IMG/VR virus record: IMGVR_UViG_3300001846_000239
Coordinates: 1-64,000 of that record
Length of the DNA stretch: 64,000 nt
Direction: 5' to 3' (one strand)
From: a virus
The notes under the pieces were generated by a model. The model worked only from the letters and a program-made list of their open reading frames with translations, did no database searches and was not told the origin of the DNA. Each line of letters begins with the position of its first letter. Position 1 is the stretch's first letter. Positions 8,581-17,360 of the stretch are shown piece by piece. Made by a program: the position numbers and the translations under genes.

Positions 8581-10074
8581 ATGGCAGAACTTTTTGGTTT
8601 TTCGATAAATAGGAAAGATAGGAAATCCGAACCTGTCTTGCCTTCCTTTGTTCCAAATACAGACGAAGACGGTGTCGGTGTTATTAATACAGGTGGTCAT
8701 TTTGGCCAGTACGTTGATATTGACGGCGATAACGCGAAGAATGAAGTAGACCTTATTTTAAAATATAGGGATATTGCTTCACACCCAGAATGTGATGCAG
8801 CAATTGAAGATATAGTTAATGAATCAATCGTGGGTGATAATACATCTGCTCCGATTGAAATTATAATGGATGAGTTAGATGCATCCGACCAAGTTAAAAA
8901 TGCGATAAAAGAAGAATTTGAAAATATTATATCATTACTGCACTTCAATAGCTACTCGCATGATATTTTTAGAAAATGGTATGTCGACGGTAGACTGCCG
9001 TATCATATCATTATTGATGATAAGAACCCTAAAAAGGGTATACAAGAATTACGATACATTGACCCAACTAAGTTGAAGAAAGTAAAAGAGATCGAAGAAG
9101 AGACCGATCCTAAAACTGGGGCAAAGTTAATTAAGAAAGAACAGGAATATTTTGTATATTCTGACACAAGAACAACAGGAGATAACCAGGGATTAAAGAT
9201 CCACCCAGATGCAATTGCGTATTGTACATCGGGTATGTTAGATCCACAAAGAAAAAGAATACTATCATTCTTACATAAGGCAATTAAGCCAGTAAATCAG
9301 CTAAGAATGATGGAAGATTCACTAGTTATATACAGAATAAGTAGAGCACCAGAAAGAAGAATATTCTATATTGATGTTGGTAACTTACCAAAGGGTAAGG
9401 CAGAGGAATATTTGAAAAACATTATGGGCCAATACAGAAATAAATTGGTCTATGATGCTAAAACTGGAGACATTAAAGACGATCGCAAACATATGTCGAT
9501 GCTCGAAGATTTCTTCTTACCACGTCGAGAGGGTGGTAGAGGTACAGAAATTTCAACATTGCCTGGTGGTGAAAACCTTGGACAAATTGATGATATTATA
9601 TACTTCCAAAAGAAATTATATAAATCACTTAATGTTCCAGCGAATAGATTGGAACAAGAATCAGGGTTTAATCTAGGTAGATCAACTGAGATTACTAGGG
9701 ACGAAGTTAAATTTAAAAAGTTCCTTGATAGATTAAGAAAAAGATTTAGTGATCTATTCTTACAACTATTAAGAACTCAGTTAATCCTAAAAGGTATTGT
9801 TACCAAGGATGATTGGAGATCATTTAAAGAAGATATCGTTTTTGATTATCTAGAAGATAACTACTTTAGTGAGCTAAAACAATCTGAGATAGTAAGAGAA
9901 AGATTTGAAATGCTATCACAAATGGATGAATATGTTGGAAAGTATGTTTCAAATGAATGGGTACGTAAAAATATTCTACGTCAATCGGATGATGAGATCG
10001 CAGAGATTAAAAAACAAATTGAATCTGAGAGAGCTTCTGGCGAAATCGAAGATGAAGATGCTCTTGACATCTAA
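8581..10074 (+). CDS. 20: Portal vertex protein gp20
   Basis: 497 residues; the T4-like portal core is clear (HPECDAAIEDIVNESIV near residue 70, the YIDPTKLKKVKE segment, VYRISRAPERRIFYIDVGNLPK, and a C-terminal acidic tail). A dodecamer at one capsid vertex nucleates the prohead and docks gp17. It is slightly shorter than T4 gp20 (524 aa). It has its own late promoter and leader hairpin upstream. Confidence 0.95.
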   Translation: MAELFGFSINRKDRKSEPVLPSFVPNTDEDGVGVINTGGHFGQYVDIDGDNAKNEVDLILKYRDIASHPECDAAIEDIVNESIVGDNTSAPIEIIMDELDASDQVKNAIKEEFENIISLLHFNSYSHDIFRKWYVDGRLPYHIIIDDKNPKKGIQELRYIDPTKLKKVKEIEEETDPKTGAKLIKKEQEYFVYSDTRTTGDNQGLKIHPDAIAYCTSGMLDPQRKRILSFLHKAIKPVNQLRMMEDSLVIYRISRAPERRIFYIDVGNLPKGKAEEYLKNIMGQYRNKLVYDAKTGDIKDDRKHMSMLEDFFLPRREGGRGTEISTLPGGENLGQIDDIIYFQKKLYKSLNVPANRLEQESGFNLGRSTEITRDEVKFKKFLDRLRKRFSDLFLQLLRTQLILKGIVTKDDWRSFKEDIVFDYLEDNYFSELKQSEIVRERFEMLSQMDEYVGKYVSNEWVRKNILRQSDDEIAEIKKQIESERASGEIEDEDALDI

Positions 10075-10079
10075 AATAT

Positions 10080-10087
10080 TATAAATA
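10080..10087 (+). promoter_or_regulatory. T4-type late promoter upstream of the prohead gene cluster
   Basis: Exact TATAAATA right after the gene 20 stop and 20 nt before the gene 67 ATG. No further TATAAATA is seen before genes 21, 22 and 23, so this promoter could drive the whole 67-21-22-23 block. Confidence 0.65.
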
Positions 10088-10106
10088 TATAACAAAGGAA
10101 ATAGAA

Positions 10107-10274
10107 ATGAGTATTGAAAATTTAATTGATAATGTTAAAGACGGCGATAATGTTTCGGCAGCGAAGCAGTTTAATAGTATTATGGCCGATAAATTATCAG
10201 CTGCTCTAGATGCTGAGAAGATTAAAATTGCTTCTTCTTTGCATGATAGACAGGCCTCTAAAGAAGAGGAATAA
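10107..10274 (+). CDS. 67: Prohead core protein gp67-like
   Basis: A 55-residue ORF, MSIENLIDNVKDGDNVSAAK followed by QFNSIMADKLSAALDAEKIK. It aligns by eye with the T4 gp67 (PIP) N-terminal pattern L-I-x-A-I-K-x-x-D...A-x-x-x-F...A...EKIAIA, and it sits exactly where T4 has gene 67 (between 20 and 21). T4 gp67 has a long acidic tail; here only KEEE remains. An SD-like AAAGGAAA precedes the ATG. Confidence 0.75.
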   Translation: MSIENLIDNVKDGDNVSAAKQFNSIMADKLSAALDAEKIKIASSLHDRQASKEEE

Positions 10275-10290
10275 CAACGGAAATAAGTAT

Positions 10291-10944
10291 ATGAAACTTA
10301 TAGCAGAATATATGGAAAGTGACCTAGAGGTCATTTCAGAAAAAGTTAACGGTAAAGATAACCTCGTTATTGAGGGTATTTTTATGCAAGCCGATTCTAA
10401 AAATAGAAACGGTAGAGTATACCCAAGAGAAATTTTGGAAAATGCCGTTAATAAATATGTAACCGAACAAGTAAATACTGGTAGAGCTGTTGGGGAGCTG
10501 AATCACCCTGATGGTCCTACTATTAACTTAGATAAAGTTTCACATAAGATTACTGAACTCAAATTTGACGGAAGTAATGTTATAGGAAAAGCATCAATCT
10601 TGGAAACACCTATGGGTCAGATCGTAAAAGGTCTACTTGAAGGTGGCGTTAAGCTTGGTGTATCAAGTCGTGGTATGGGAAGTCTTGTGCAAAAAAATGG
10701 CGCTATGTATGTGAAAGATGACTTTATGTTGTCCACAGTAGATATCGTTCAAGATCCTTCAGCTCCAGAGGCATTTGTCAATGGTGTTATGGAAGGTGTT
10801 GAATGGGTATGGAATAACGGCGTACTTTGCCCGCAAGAAATTGAAGAAATTGAGACTGAAATCAAGGAAGCTCGAAACATGAGGTCAGCCGATGTCGAGA
10901 TCAAAGCTTTCAAGAATTTCCTCTCTAAACTTGTAAATTCTTAA
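10291..10944 (+). CDS. 21: Prohead core protease gp21
   Basis: 217 residues from the ATG at 10291, chosen because the upstream in-frame part lies inside gene 67 and this ATG begins the conserved MKLIAEYMES. Protease signatures are His72 in GELNHPDGP and Ser125/126 in GVSSRG, as in the herpes-assemblin-like T4 prohead protease. It cleaves scaffold, capsid and internal proteins after (L/I)-x-E, which matters for the leader array at 47-57 kb. Confidence 0.93.
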   Translation: MKLIAEYMESDLEVISEKVNGKDNLVIEGIFMQADSKNRNGRVYPREILENAVNKYVTEQVNTGRAVGELNHPDGPTINLDKVSHKITELKFDGSNVIGKASILETPMGQIVKGLLEGGVKLGVSSRGMGSLVQKNGAMYVKDDFMLSTVDIVQDPSAPEAFVNGVMEGVEWVWNNGVLCPQEIEEIETEIKEARNMRSADVEIKAFKNFLSKLVNS

Positions 10945-10957
10945 TAGGAGAATAATT

Positions 10958-12061
10958 ATGTCATTAGACGAAATCAAAAATGATGAATTAGTCGAAGACG
11001 TATCAGAAACTGAAGAGCTTGAAAACGAGGAGCTCGTTGAAGACGAACAAGTTCAAGACGAAGAAATCGTAGAAGCTAAGGACGAGGATGAAGACGAAGA
11101 GGAAGAAGTCACTGAAGATTCCGATGAAGAAGAGGAAGATGAAGAAGACGAAGAGCCTGTAGTTGAAATGCCTAAGACTAAAGCTGCCATTATGGCGTCA
11201 GTAAATGATATGGTCAAAAAGGCTAAAAAAGTGGATGCACAAAAGATCTACGCTCAAGTCTATAAAGTAGTCAATGCTCCTGATGTTGAACCTGAAAAGG
11301 TTGTTAAAGATCCAAATGAATCAGTTGATGTAAGTCATATTGATTATCAAGAAGATCTTGAAACATTGGTTGCAGAAGAAGCTACTTTGTCAGACGGTTT
11401 CCAAGCGAAAGCTGGAATTATTTTCGAAGCTGCTTTAAAATCTAAAGTAGGTGCGGAGATTGAGAGACTAGAATCTGAGTACGTTCAAAACCTTGAAGAA
11501 GAAGTATCTGAAATCAAGTCTGATCTAGTAGAAAAGGTAGATTCTTACCTTAACTATGTGGTTGGTAACTGGATGGAAGAGAATAAAGTTGCAGTTGAAA
11601 CTGGTCTTAGAACCGAAATCGCTGAAGACTTTATGGCTTCTTTACAATCAGTGTTCAAAGAGCACTATATTGAGGTTCCAGAAGGTAAAGTTGATCTGAT
11701 TGACGAATTGTCAGAGCAGGTTGCTGAACTGGAAGAGTCTTTAAATAAATCAACAGAAGAAAATATCAAACTAACTGAGTCTGTTTCTAATCTAGAAAGA
11801 GCTGAGATTGTAAGAAAAGCTTCTGCTGGGCTAGCATTGACTGAAGCTGAAAAGCTTGCATCTTTGGTAGAAGATATCGATTTTGATTCAGCTGAATCTT
11901 TCGAAATGAAAGTGAATGTTGTTAAAGAATCATACTTCAAATCTGAAGCACGAGAATCAGTTGATGAAGCTCAAACCTTAGTTGGTACTGATCAGGCGGT
12001 TGCCGATATCAGTGATGTTATGGCTAGATACACATCTGCTATTTCAAAATATAACAAATAG
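10958..12061 (+). CDS. 22: Prohead scaffold core protein gp22
   Basis: 367 residues. The N-terminal ~70 residues are almost entirely Glu/Asp/Val and the rest is alpha-helical coiled-coil-like, as expected for the T4 gp22 scaffold, which is degraded by gp21 during maturation. It lies between protease and capsid genes. The C-terminal MARYTSAISKYNK is the usual conserved end in T4-like relatives. SD AGGAG precedes the start. Confidence 0.92.
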   Translation: MSLDEIKNDELVEDVSETEELENEELVEDEQVQDEEIVEAKDEDEDEEEEVTEDSDEEEEDEEDEEPVVEMPKTKAAIMASVNDMVKKAKKVDAQKIYAQVYKVVNAPDVEPEKVVKDPNESVDVSHIDYQEDLETLVAEEATLSDGFQAKAGIIFEAALKSKVGAEIERLESEYVQNLEEEVSEIKSDLVEKVDSYLNYVVGNWMEENKVAVETGLRTEIAEDFMASLQSVFKEHYIEVPEGKVDLIDELSEQVAELEESLNKSTEENIKLTESVSNLERAEIVRKASAGLALTEAEKLASLVEDIDFDSAESFEMKVNVVKESYFKSEARESVDEAQTLVGTDQAVADISDVMARYTSAISKYNK

Positions 12062-12081
12062 TCTAATAGGGGAAACTAAAA

Positions 12082-13437
12082 ATGTTTAACGCAGACAGAA
12101 ACTTAATGGAAAAGTGGGCTCCGGTTCTTGAGCACGCAGACGTTCCATCAATTGAAGATAGTCACAAAGCAGCTGTTACAGCTAGACTATTAGAGAACCA
12201 AGAAATCGCAGCTAGAGAAGAAGCTATTGCTAAGTCAGGAACCTTCATCGGTGAAGATGTTGCTGCTAACGCAACTGGTGCTAATGTAGCTGAGTTTAAC
12301 CCTGTTCTTATCTCTTTGGTAAGAAGAGCTATGCCTAACCTTATCGCTTATGATATCGCAGGTGTACAGCCTATGACTGGTCCTACCGGTCTAATCTTCG
12401 CTATGAAGTCTCAGTATGTTGCCAGTGACGGTACTAAAACTGAAGCTTTGTTCGATGAAGCTAACACTGCATTCTCTGGTGACACTACTGTTACTCAAGA
12501 GCAAGGTCCTTCTGGTCTTGAAACTGCAGCTGATGACGGTGACGGTGACCTAGGTACTGGTGAAACAGCTGGTGAAATCGTTTCTGATTACGCTGGTGGT
12601 CTTTCAACTGCTGACGCTGAAGCGTTGGGTACTGGTGGTTCAGGTGGTGCTTTCGGTGAGATGGCATTCAAAATCGAAAAATCAACTGTTACAGCTAAGT
12701 CAAGAGCTCTTAAAGCTGAATACACTATGGAACTTGCTCAAGATCTTAAAGCAATCCACGGTCTAGACGCTGAAGGTGAACTTGCTAACATCCTTTCTTC
12801 TGAAATCCTTGCGGAAATCAACAGAGAAGTTGTTAGAACTGTAAACAGAACTGCTAAGCTAGGTGCTGGTCAGTCAAGCGTTGCTGTTAAAGGTATCTTT
12901 AACCTGCACACTGACAGCGATGGCAGATGGTTGGCTGAAAAAGCTAAAGGTTTGATTATTCAAATCGAAAGAGAAGCAAACCAAATTGCTAAAGAAACAA
13001 GAAGAGGAAAAGGTAACTATGTAATCTGTTCTTCTGACGTTGCTTCAGTACTTGCTGCTTCTGGCATGCTTGATTACAGCCCTGCACTTTCTACTAGCTT
13101 GAACGTAGACGATACTGGTAATACTTTTGCTGGTGTTCTTAATGGTAAGTTCAAAGTATACGTTGATCCGTATGCTGGTGGTACTAACCAAGACTACGTA
13201 ACTGTTGGTTACAGAGGTAACACTCCGTATGACGCTGGTGTATTCTACTGCCCATACGTACCTCTAACCATGGTTAAAGCAATTGGTGAAGAAGACTTCC
13301 AGCCAAGAATCGGTTTCAAAACTAGATATGGCATGGTTGCTAACCCATTTGTTGCAACTGACGGTACAGTTGGTGGTGACAGAGCTAACCCATACTTTAG
13401 AATCTTTAGAGTAGACGGTATCATGCAAAACTCATAA
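12082..13437 (+). CDS. 23: Major capsid protein gp23
   Basis: 451 residues with the T4 gp23 landmarks: N-terminal RNLMEKWAPVLEH, PVLISLVRRAMPNLIAYDIAGVQPM, and C-terminal QPRIGFKTRYGMVANPF and NPYFRIFRV. A gp21-type processing site, I56-G57-E58 before Asp59, fits removal of an N-terminal propeptide; T4 cleaves after residue 65. It is followed by a UUCG-loop terminator. GC-richer third positions and a strong SD (AGGGGAA) fit very high expression. Confidence 0.96.
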   Translation: MFNADRNLMEKWAPVLEHADVPSIEDSHKAAVTARLLENQEIAAREEAIAKSGTFIGEDVAANATGANVAEFNPVLISLVRRAMPNLIAYDIAGVQPMTGPTGLIFAMKSQYVASDGTKTEALFDEANTAFSGDTTVTQEQGPSGLETAADDGDGDLGTGETAGEIVSDYAGGLSTADAEALGTGGSGGAFGEMAFKIEKSTVTAKSRALKAEYTMELAQDLKAIHGLDAEGELANILSSEILAEINREVVRTVNRTAKLGAGQSSVAVKGIFNLHTDSDGRWLAEKAKGLIIQIEREANQIAKETRRGKGNYVICSSDVASVLAASGMLDYSPALSTSLNVDDTGNTFAGVLNGKFKVYVDPYAGGTNQDYVTVGYRGNTPYDAGVFYCPYVPLTMVKAIGEEDFQPRIGFKTRYGMVANPFVATDGTVGGDRANPYFRIFRVDGIMQNS

Positions 13438-13457
13438 TCTTTAATTAGATTTGTTTT

Positions 13458-13483
13458 AAGGGGAACTTCGGTTCCCCTTTTTT
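13458..13483 (+). terminator. Intrinsic terminator after gene 23
   Basis: Arms AAGGGGAAC and GTTCCCCTT pair perfectly around a TTCG tetraloop and are followed by TTTT. It is a textbook rho-independent terminator closing the prohead operon. Confidence 0.9.
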
Positions 13484-13488
13484 GTACG

Positions 13489-13496
13489 TATAAATA
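13489..13496 (+). promoter_or_regulatory. T4-type late promoter after the gene 23 terminator
   Basis: Exact TATAAATA just downstream of the terminator, restarting late transcription for the tube-like gene at 13529. A second exact TATAAATA at 13516-13523 is only 5 nt from the ATG and is probably not used, or gives a nearly leaderless mRNA. Confidence 0.6.
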
Positions 13497-13528
13497 ATAT
13501 TAAACAACTGAAAGGTATAAATAGAAAT

Positions 13529-13987
13529 ATGATTACATCAAATAAAAACTTTTTAAGTCCCACTGGTTTTCAATTTAAGATTGACGCGGGGAAGTACTCG
13601 AACGTTGAATATTTTTGTACTGGTGTAACACTTCCAGATTTATCTTTAAGTGAATCACCTATGCCATATAAAGCCACTAATATTGCATTTACTGGCGATC
13701 GAATTAATTTCGGTGAGCTTTCATTACGATTTAACATTACAGAGAATATGGAAAATTATATTGAGATGTTTAATTGGATGCATGATATTATAACAGACGG
13801 TGAATCACACAAATCAGATGCGACACTAGCTATACTGAGTAGTCATAATAATGTTACAACTGAGATTTCATTTAGGGACTGTTTCCCTATTGCACTATCA
13901 GCTGTGGAATTTTCTACACAACAAACTGATATTGAATACCTACAAGCCGACGTTACATTAAAATATACTTACTTTGAAGTAAAATAA
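13529..13987 (+). CDS. Tail-tube-fold structural protein (gp19-like paralogue)
   Basis: 152 residues. It shares with gp19 the layout of an early beta strand run, a KATNIAFTGDRINFGELSL strand pair, a central helix (YIEMFNWMHDI) and a C-terminal RDCFPIALSAVEFS block matching gp19's RGCFPTNLSTIELS. It is therefore a tube-fold protein, possibly a baseplate or tube-end component. The exact T4 equivalent is not clear. It is under late promoter control and precedes uvsY. Confidence 0.65.
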   Translation: MITSNKNFLSPTGFQFKIDAGKYSNVEYFCTGVTLPDLSLSESPMPYKATNIAFTGDRINFGELSLRFNITENMENYIEMFNWMHDIITDGESHKSDATLAILSSHNNVTTEISFRDCFPIALSAVEFSTQQTDIEYLQADVTLKYTYFEVK

Positions 13988-14054
13988 GTACACACGAATT
14001 CACTAAAATGGTTACTTTCTGTGTAGATAAATAACTTTATACTATGGAGATATT

Positions 14055-14501
14055 ATGAATAATTTAGAACAAATACTTGAGATGTGGAAAAAAGATTCTG
14101 TCATTGATGAGTTACAATTAGATCAATCCGCAAGAGATTCAGCAAAGCTTCATTCGAAGTATCTAGAACTTTATTCAGTTAATAAATTGAGATATAAGAA
14201 ATTAGATCTTGAGTTTAAGGTTCTATTAAAAGAAAAATTCATGCACTATAACGGCAAGCTAAGTCAAGAAGAGATGGACGCGAAAGGCTGGGATTACGAT
14301 CCTTTGAATGGCCTTACTGTATTAAAAGGTGATATGGATAAATGGTATGATTCAGATCCTATCATTCAGGCGCATCAGGCCAAGATGCATTATACTCAAG
14401 AACTAATTGATACATTGAAAGAGATTTTAGATAATATCAAATGGCGACATCAGAATATCAAAAATATTATTGAGTGGAATAAGTTTACTAGTGGGATGTA
14501 A
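14055..14501 (+). CDS. uvsY: Recombination mediator UvsY
   Basis: 148 residues, all helical and charged, with the UvsY pattern (IDELQLDQSARDSAKLHSKYLEL near the N terminus and IKWRHQNIKNIIEWNKF at the end). UvsY loads UvsX on gp32-coated single-stranded DNA. It overlaps the uvsW start by 1 nt (TAATG), as in T4-like genomes where uvsY and uvsW are adjacent. SD TGGAGA precedes the ATG. Confidence 0.88.
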   Translation: MNNLEQILEMWKKDSVIDELQLDQSARDSAKLHSKYLELYSVNKLRYKKLDLEFKVLLKEKFMHYNGKLSQEEMDAKGWDYDPLNGLTVLKGDMDKWYDSDPIIQAHQAKMHYTQELIDTLKEILDNIKWRHQNIKNIIEWNKFTSGM

Positions 14502-16009
14502 TGGAAAAAATAATCGTTAAAAGTAAGAACGAAGTATTTTTAAGCGTAGTCACAGAGCCAGGTATAGAAATGGAGTTATCAGAACATTTCTGTTTTTATG
14601 TCCCTGGTTATAAATTCATGCCTGCATATAAGAATCGTATGTGGGATGGTAAGATTAGATTATATGATTTACGCAAAAAGCAAATATACGGTGGCCTCTT
14701 TAAGTATTTGAAAGAGTTTGCTGAGGCTCGTGAATATGAACTTATAGTAGAGGATAACGCTAATTTTGGTCGACCCGATGCTGAAGAGATTCACGATATA
14801 GATGAGTACCTTAAAACTTTAACTCTTACTGCAGGTGGTGAATTAATTAAGCCGCGGGATTATCAGCTCGAGGCACTTTCCCACGCCCTAGAAAATAAAA
14901 AGTCTTTATTGCTGAGTCCGACCGCGTCGGGTAAGAGTCTTATTATTTACTTGGCTGTTCGATATTATTTAGAGAATAATGATGGCAATGTGCTACTTAT
15001 CGTTCCGACTACTTCTTTGGTAGAACAAATGTATTCTGATTTTGCGGATTATTCCAAAAGTGATATGTGGAATGTAGATGAAAATTGTCATAAGATTTAT
15101 GCAGGTAAAGAAAAGTACCACATAAAGCAGCGTGTTATTATTACTACATGGCAATCGATTTATAAATTACAGTCAAACTGGTTTAGTGATTATGGAATGG
15201 TGATTGGTGATGAAGCGCATAACTTTAAGGCTAAATCACTTACTGCTATTCTCGAAAAATGTGTCAATGCTAAATATCGTATGGGTACTACAGGTACATT
15301 AGATGGTACACAAACTCATCAGTTAGTATTAGAAGGATTGTTTGGTCCAGTATATAAAGTGACAACTACTAAAAAGTTGATTGAAGAGAAGTCGTTATCT
15401 CAGTTGGATATATATGTACTACTACTAAAATACAAACCTGAATTTTGTCAAACTGTTTCGAAAATGAAATATCAAGATGAGGTGGATTTTATAGTTAAAT
15501 ATGGACCGCGGAATAACTTCATTTCTAATTTGGCTATGGATCAGAGTGGTAATACATTGATACTTTTTCAATTCGTGGATAAGCATGGTAAACCACTACA
15601 TGACTTATTGAGAAAGAAATTTGATGAATTACCAAGGAATACTAGGAGGTTATTTTATGTCTCAGGTGAAACCGATGTGGATACGCGGGAGGAGATTCGC
15701 GCGATTACAGAAAAACAGGATGATGCGATTATTGTCGCCAGTATGGGCACTTTTTCTACTGGTATTAATATTAAGCGTCTGCACAATATTATTTTCGCTT
15801 CTCCATCTAAGTCACAAATTAGGGTTCTTCAGAGTATCGGACGAGGTTTAAGAAAATCTGACGATGGAATAAATACTAAGGTATATGATATTGCAGATGA
15901 TTTACATTGGAAGAATAAGAAGAACTATACATTAGAACATGCAGCTGAAAGGATTAGGATTTATAGTCGCGAAAAATTTGACTATAAGATTCATGATATA
16001 AATATATAA
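14501..16009 (+). CDS. uvsW: Helicase UvsW
   Basis: 502 residues of superfamily 2 helicase: N-terminal gp-like domain, Walker A SPTASGKS, a DEAH-type motif GDEAHNFKAKSL, motif III TGTLDG, and a C-terminal motif VI block (QSIGRGLRKS). UvsW unwinds R-loops and branched DNA and switches replication from origin- to recombination-dependent mode. It starts at the uvsY stop. Confidence 0.93.
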   Translation: MEKIIVKSKNEVFLSVVTEPGIEMELSEHFCFYVPGYKFMPAYKNRMWDGKIRLYDLRKKQIYGGLFKYLKEFAEAREYELIVEDNANFGRPDAEEIHDIDEYLKTLTLTAGGELIKPRDYQLEALSHALENKKSLLLSPTASGKSLIIYLAVRYYLENNDGNVLLIVPTTSLVEQMYSDFADYSKSDMWNVDENCHKIYAGKEKYHIKQRVIITTWQSIYKLQSNWFSDYGMVIGDEAHNFKAKSLTAILEKCVNAKYRMGTTGTLDGTQTHQLVLEGLFGPVYKVTTTKKLIEEKSLSQLDIYVLLLKYKPEFCQTVSKMKYQDEVDFIVKYGPRNNFISNLAMDQSGNTLILFQFVDKHGKPLHDLLRKKFDELPRNTRRLFYVSGETDVDTREEIRAITEKQDDAIIVASMGTFSTGINIKRLHNIIFASPSKSQIRVLQSIGRGLRKSDDGINTKVYDIADDLHWKNKKNYTLEHAAERIRIYSREKFDYKIHDINI

Positions 16010-16010
16010 T

Positions 16011-16403
16011 ATGGAAGATATAAATAATATAAACGACATAAACATTCGACACTTTAAGCTGACGAATGGTGAAGATCTTATTTGTTACGTGCAGGATATG
16101 AATACTGACGCATTTATTGTTGAACGGCCTGCGGCCGTGCAGGTTTCACCTGCTGGACAATGGACATTTCAAGATTGGTTTCCATTTTCAGATAAGAAAG
16201 TGTTTAAGATTATGAAGAGATTTGTGATCAACCATACAGAGGTTGTTGAAGAGACTAAGGAGTCATATATTAAGTATTCGTTACAATACGAACTTAAACA
16301 ACTAATTGGACCAGAATTTGAATTTAGTGATGATTATACAGAAGATGATGAACTTAATCAAACGACGCTCAATACAGATAAAAAAGAGCCCACAATACAT
16401 TAG
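16011..16403 (+). CDS. Sm-like (LSm-fold) phage protein A
   Basis: 130 residues. The segment HFKLTNGEDLICYVQDMNTDAFIVERPAAV has the Sm1 motif layout (L-x-x-G-x-x-(I/L)-x-G/C-x-V). The same pattern occurs in the gene at 32846 (RLTSGEEIIGKV), so the two are likely paralogues. Phage Sm-like proteins of this type are common in marine T4-like genomes, with no settled role; RNA binding is possible. It starts 1 nt after uvsW and ends before the gene 55 promoter. Confidence 0.6.
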   Translation: MEDINNINDINIRHFKLTNGEDLICYVQDMNTDAFIVERPAAVQVSPAGQWTFQDWFPFSDKKVFKIMKRFVINHTEVVEETKESYIKYSLQYELKQLIGPEFEFSDDYTEDDELNQTTLNTDKKEPTIH

Positions 16404-16507
16404 GTATACCCCTACCTCCCCGGTGTACTTCTATATTATATCACGCTTTTTATGATTTGTACATACTTTTTTAAATTATTTTTAAATTATTTTATTGAAA
16501 ATAACTG

Positions 16508-16536
16508 TTTACTTTTTGTGTAAACCATGTTATAAT
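16508..16536 (+). promoter_or_regulatory. Sigma70-type (early) promoter upstream of gene 55
   Basis: TTTACT (16508-16513), 17-nt spacer, TATAAT (16531-16536). The upstream region 16465-16505 is almost pure A/T with a tandem TTTTTAAATTA repeat, resembling an UP element. It lies in the 156-nt gap before the late sigma gene, so gp55 would be made early. Confidence 0.8.
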
Positions 16537-16559
16537 ATACCATTATCAGGAGATTTTAT

Positions 16560-17135
16560 ATGACTAAAAGACTAAAAGCGAAAGCGAAACCACATTACGT
16601 TAATAATAAAGAGTTCTCACTCGCGGTAGTTGACTATGTTAAAAGTGTTAATACTGCCAAGGAGAAAGGTGAAAGTATTCCAATTGTTCCTGATTACGTA
16701 GCTTCCTGTTTCATGAAAATATCAGAAGGCCTGTCTCACAGACCGAACTTCGTTCGGTACACCTATCGTGAAGAGATGGTTATGGATGGTGTTGAAAATT
16801 GTTTAAGAGCAATTGGTAACTATAATATTGATACTGCGACAAGAACTGGTAATCCGAACGCATTTAGTTATTTTACGCAAATATGTTATTTTGCATTTAT
16901 TCGTAGAATTACTAAAGAGAAAAAACAACAAGATATCAAGTTTAAATTCATTGAAAAAATGGGTGTTGAAGACTTTGTTGCTATGGGTATGGATAATACA
17001 GCTGCAGCAGAAACTATGAATTATGTTGATACCTTGAGAAGCAGGATTGATCAGATCAGAACTAAAGATCAAAAGATCAAAGAATTTGCTAAGATTGAAA
17101 AAGAGAAAGAAAAACTTGAATTGTTTATGGTATAA
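16560..17135 (+). CDS. 55: Late sigma factor gp55
   Basis: 191 residues. Typical T4-like gp55 elements: an N-terminal YVNNKEFSLAVVDYV segment, a sigma-2-like helix pair (REEMVMDGVENCLRAIGNYN), FSYFTQICYFAFIRRI, and a basic C-terminal tail ending in the clamp-binding-like ELFMV. It redirects host RNA polymerase to TATAAATA promoters, which occur at several places in this window. SD AGGAGA precedes the ATG. Confidence 0.93.
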   Translation: MTKRLKAKAKPHYVNNKEFSLAVVDYVKSVNTAKEKGESIPIVPDYVASCFMKISEGLSHRPNFVRYTYREEMVMDGVENCLRAIGNYNIDTATRTGNPNAFSYFTQICYFAFIRRITKEKKQQDIKFKFIEKMGVEDFVAMGMDNTAAAETMNYVDTLRSRIDQIRTKDQKIKEFAKIEKEKEKLELFMV

Positions 17136-17138
17136 TAT

Positions 17139-17360
17139 ATGATTAAAAAAGCTGAAGAGAAACCTTATATTACATTAGTATGCGAACCGTATGAGTGTGT
17201 GTCATCTGTGAATACACGTGTTACTATTGAAGTTATGGAAAAGGATTTAGATCGTGATGCAATAGTAAGCGTATTTGAAGACTTTATGAAAGCAATGGGT
17301 TATCATTTTGATCCTAATGAACATCTTGATATAGTTAACGATTGGGGTGGTAGTGAATGA
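17139..17360 (+). CDS. Conserved small protein between genes 55 and 47
   Basis: 73 residues, mixed alpha/beta, acidic, with no motif I recognise: a beta strand (YITLVCEPYECV), TIEVMEKD, then a helix (RDAIVSVFEDFMKAMGYHF). It starts 3 nt after gene 55, and its stop overlaps the gene 47 start by 4 nt (ATGA), so it is co-translated with the recombination nuclease. Function is unknown. Confidence 0.7.
   Translation: MIKKAEEKPYITLVCEPYECVSSVNTRVTIEVMEKDLDRDAIVSVFEDFMKAMGYHFDPNEHLDIVNDWGGSE

Noticed and set aside
15997-16026. TATAAATA elements inside the uvsW 3' end and the start of the Sm-like gene
   Set aside because: The matches fall within coding AT-rich sequence with no following leader or operon break; chance occurrence is likely.
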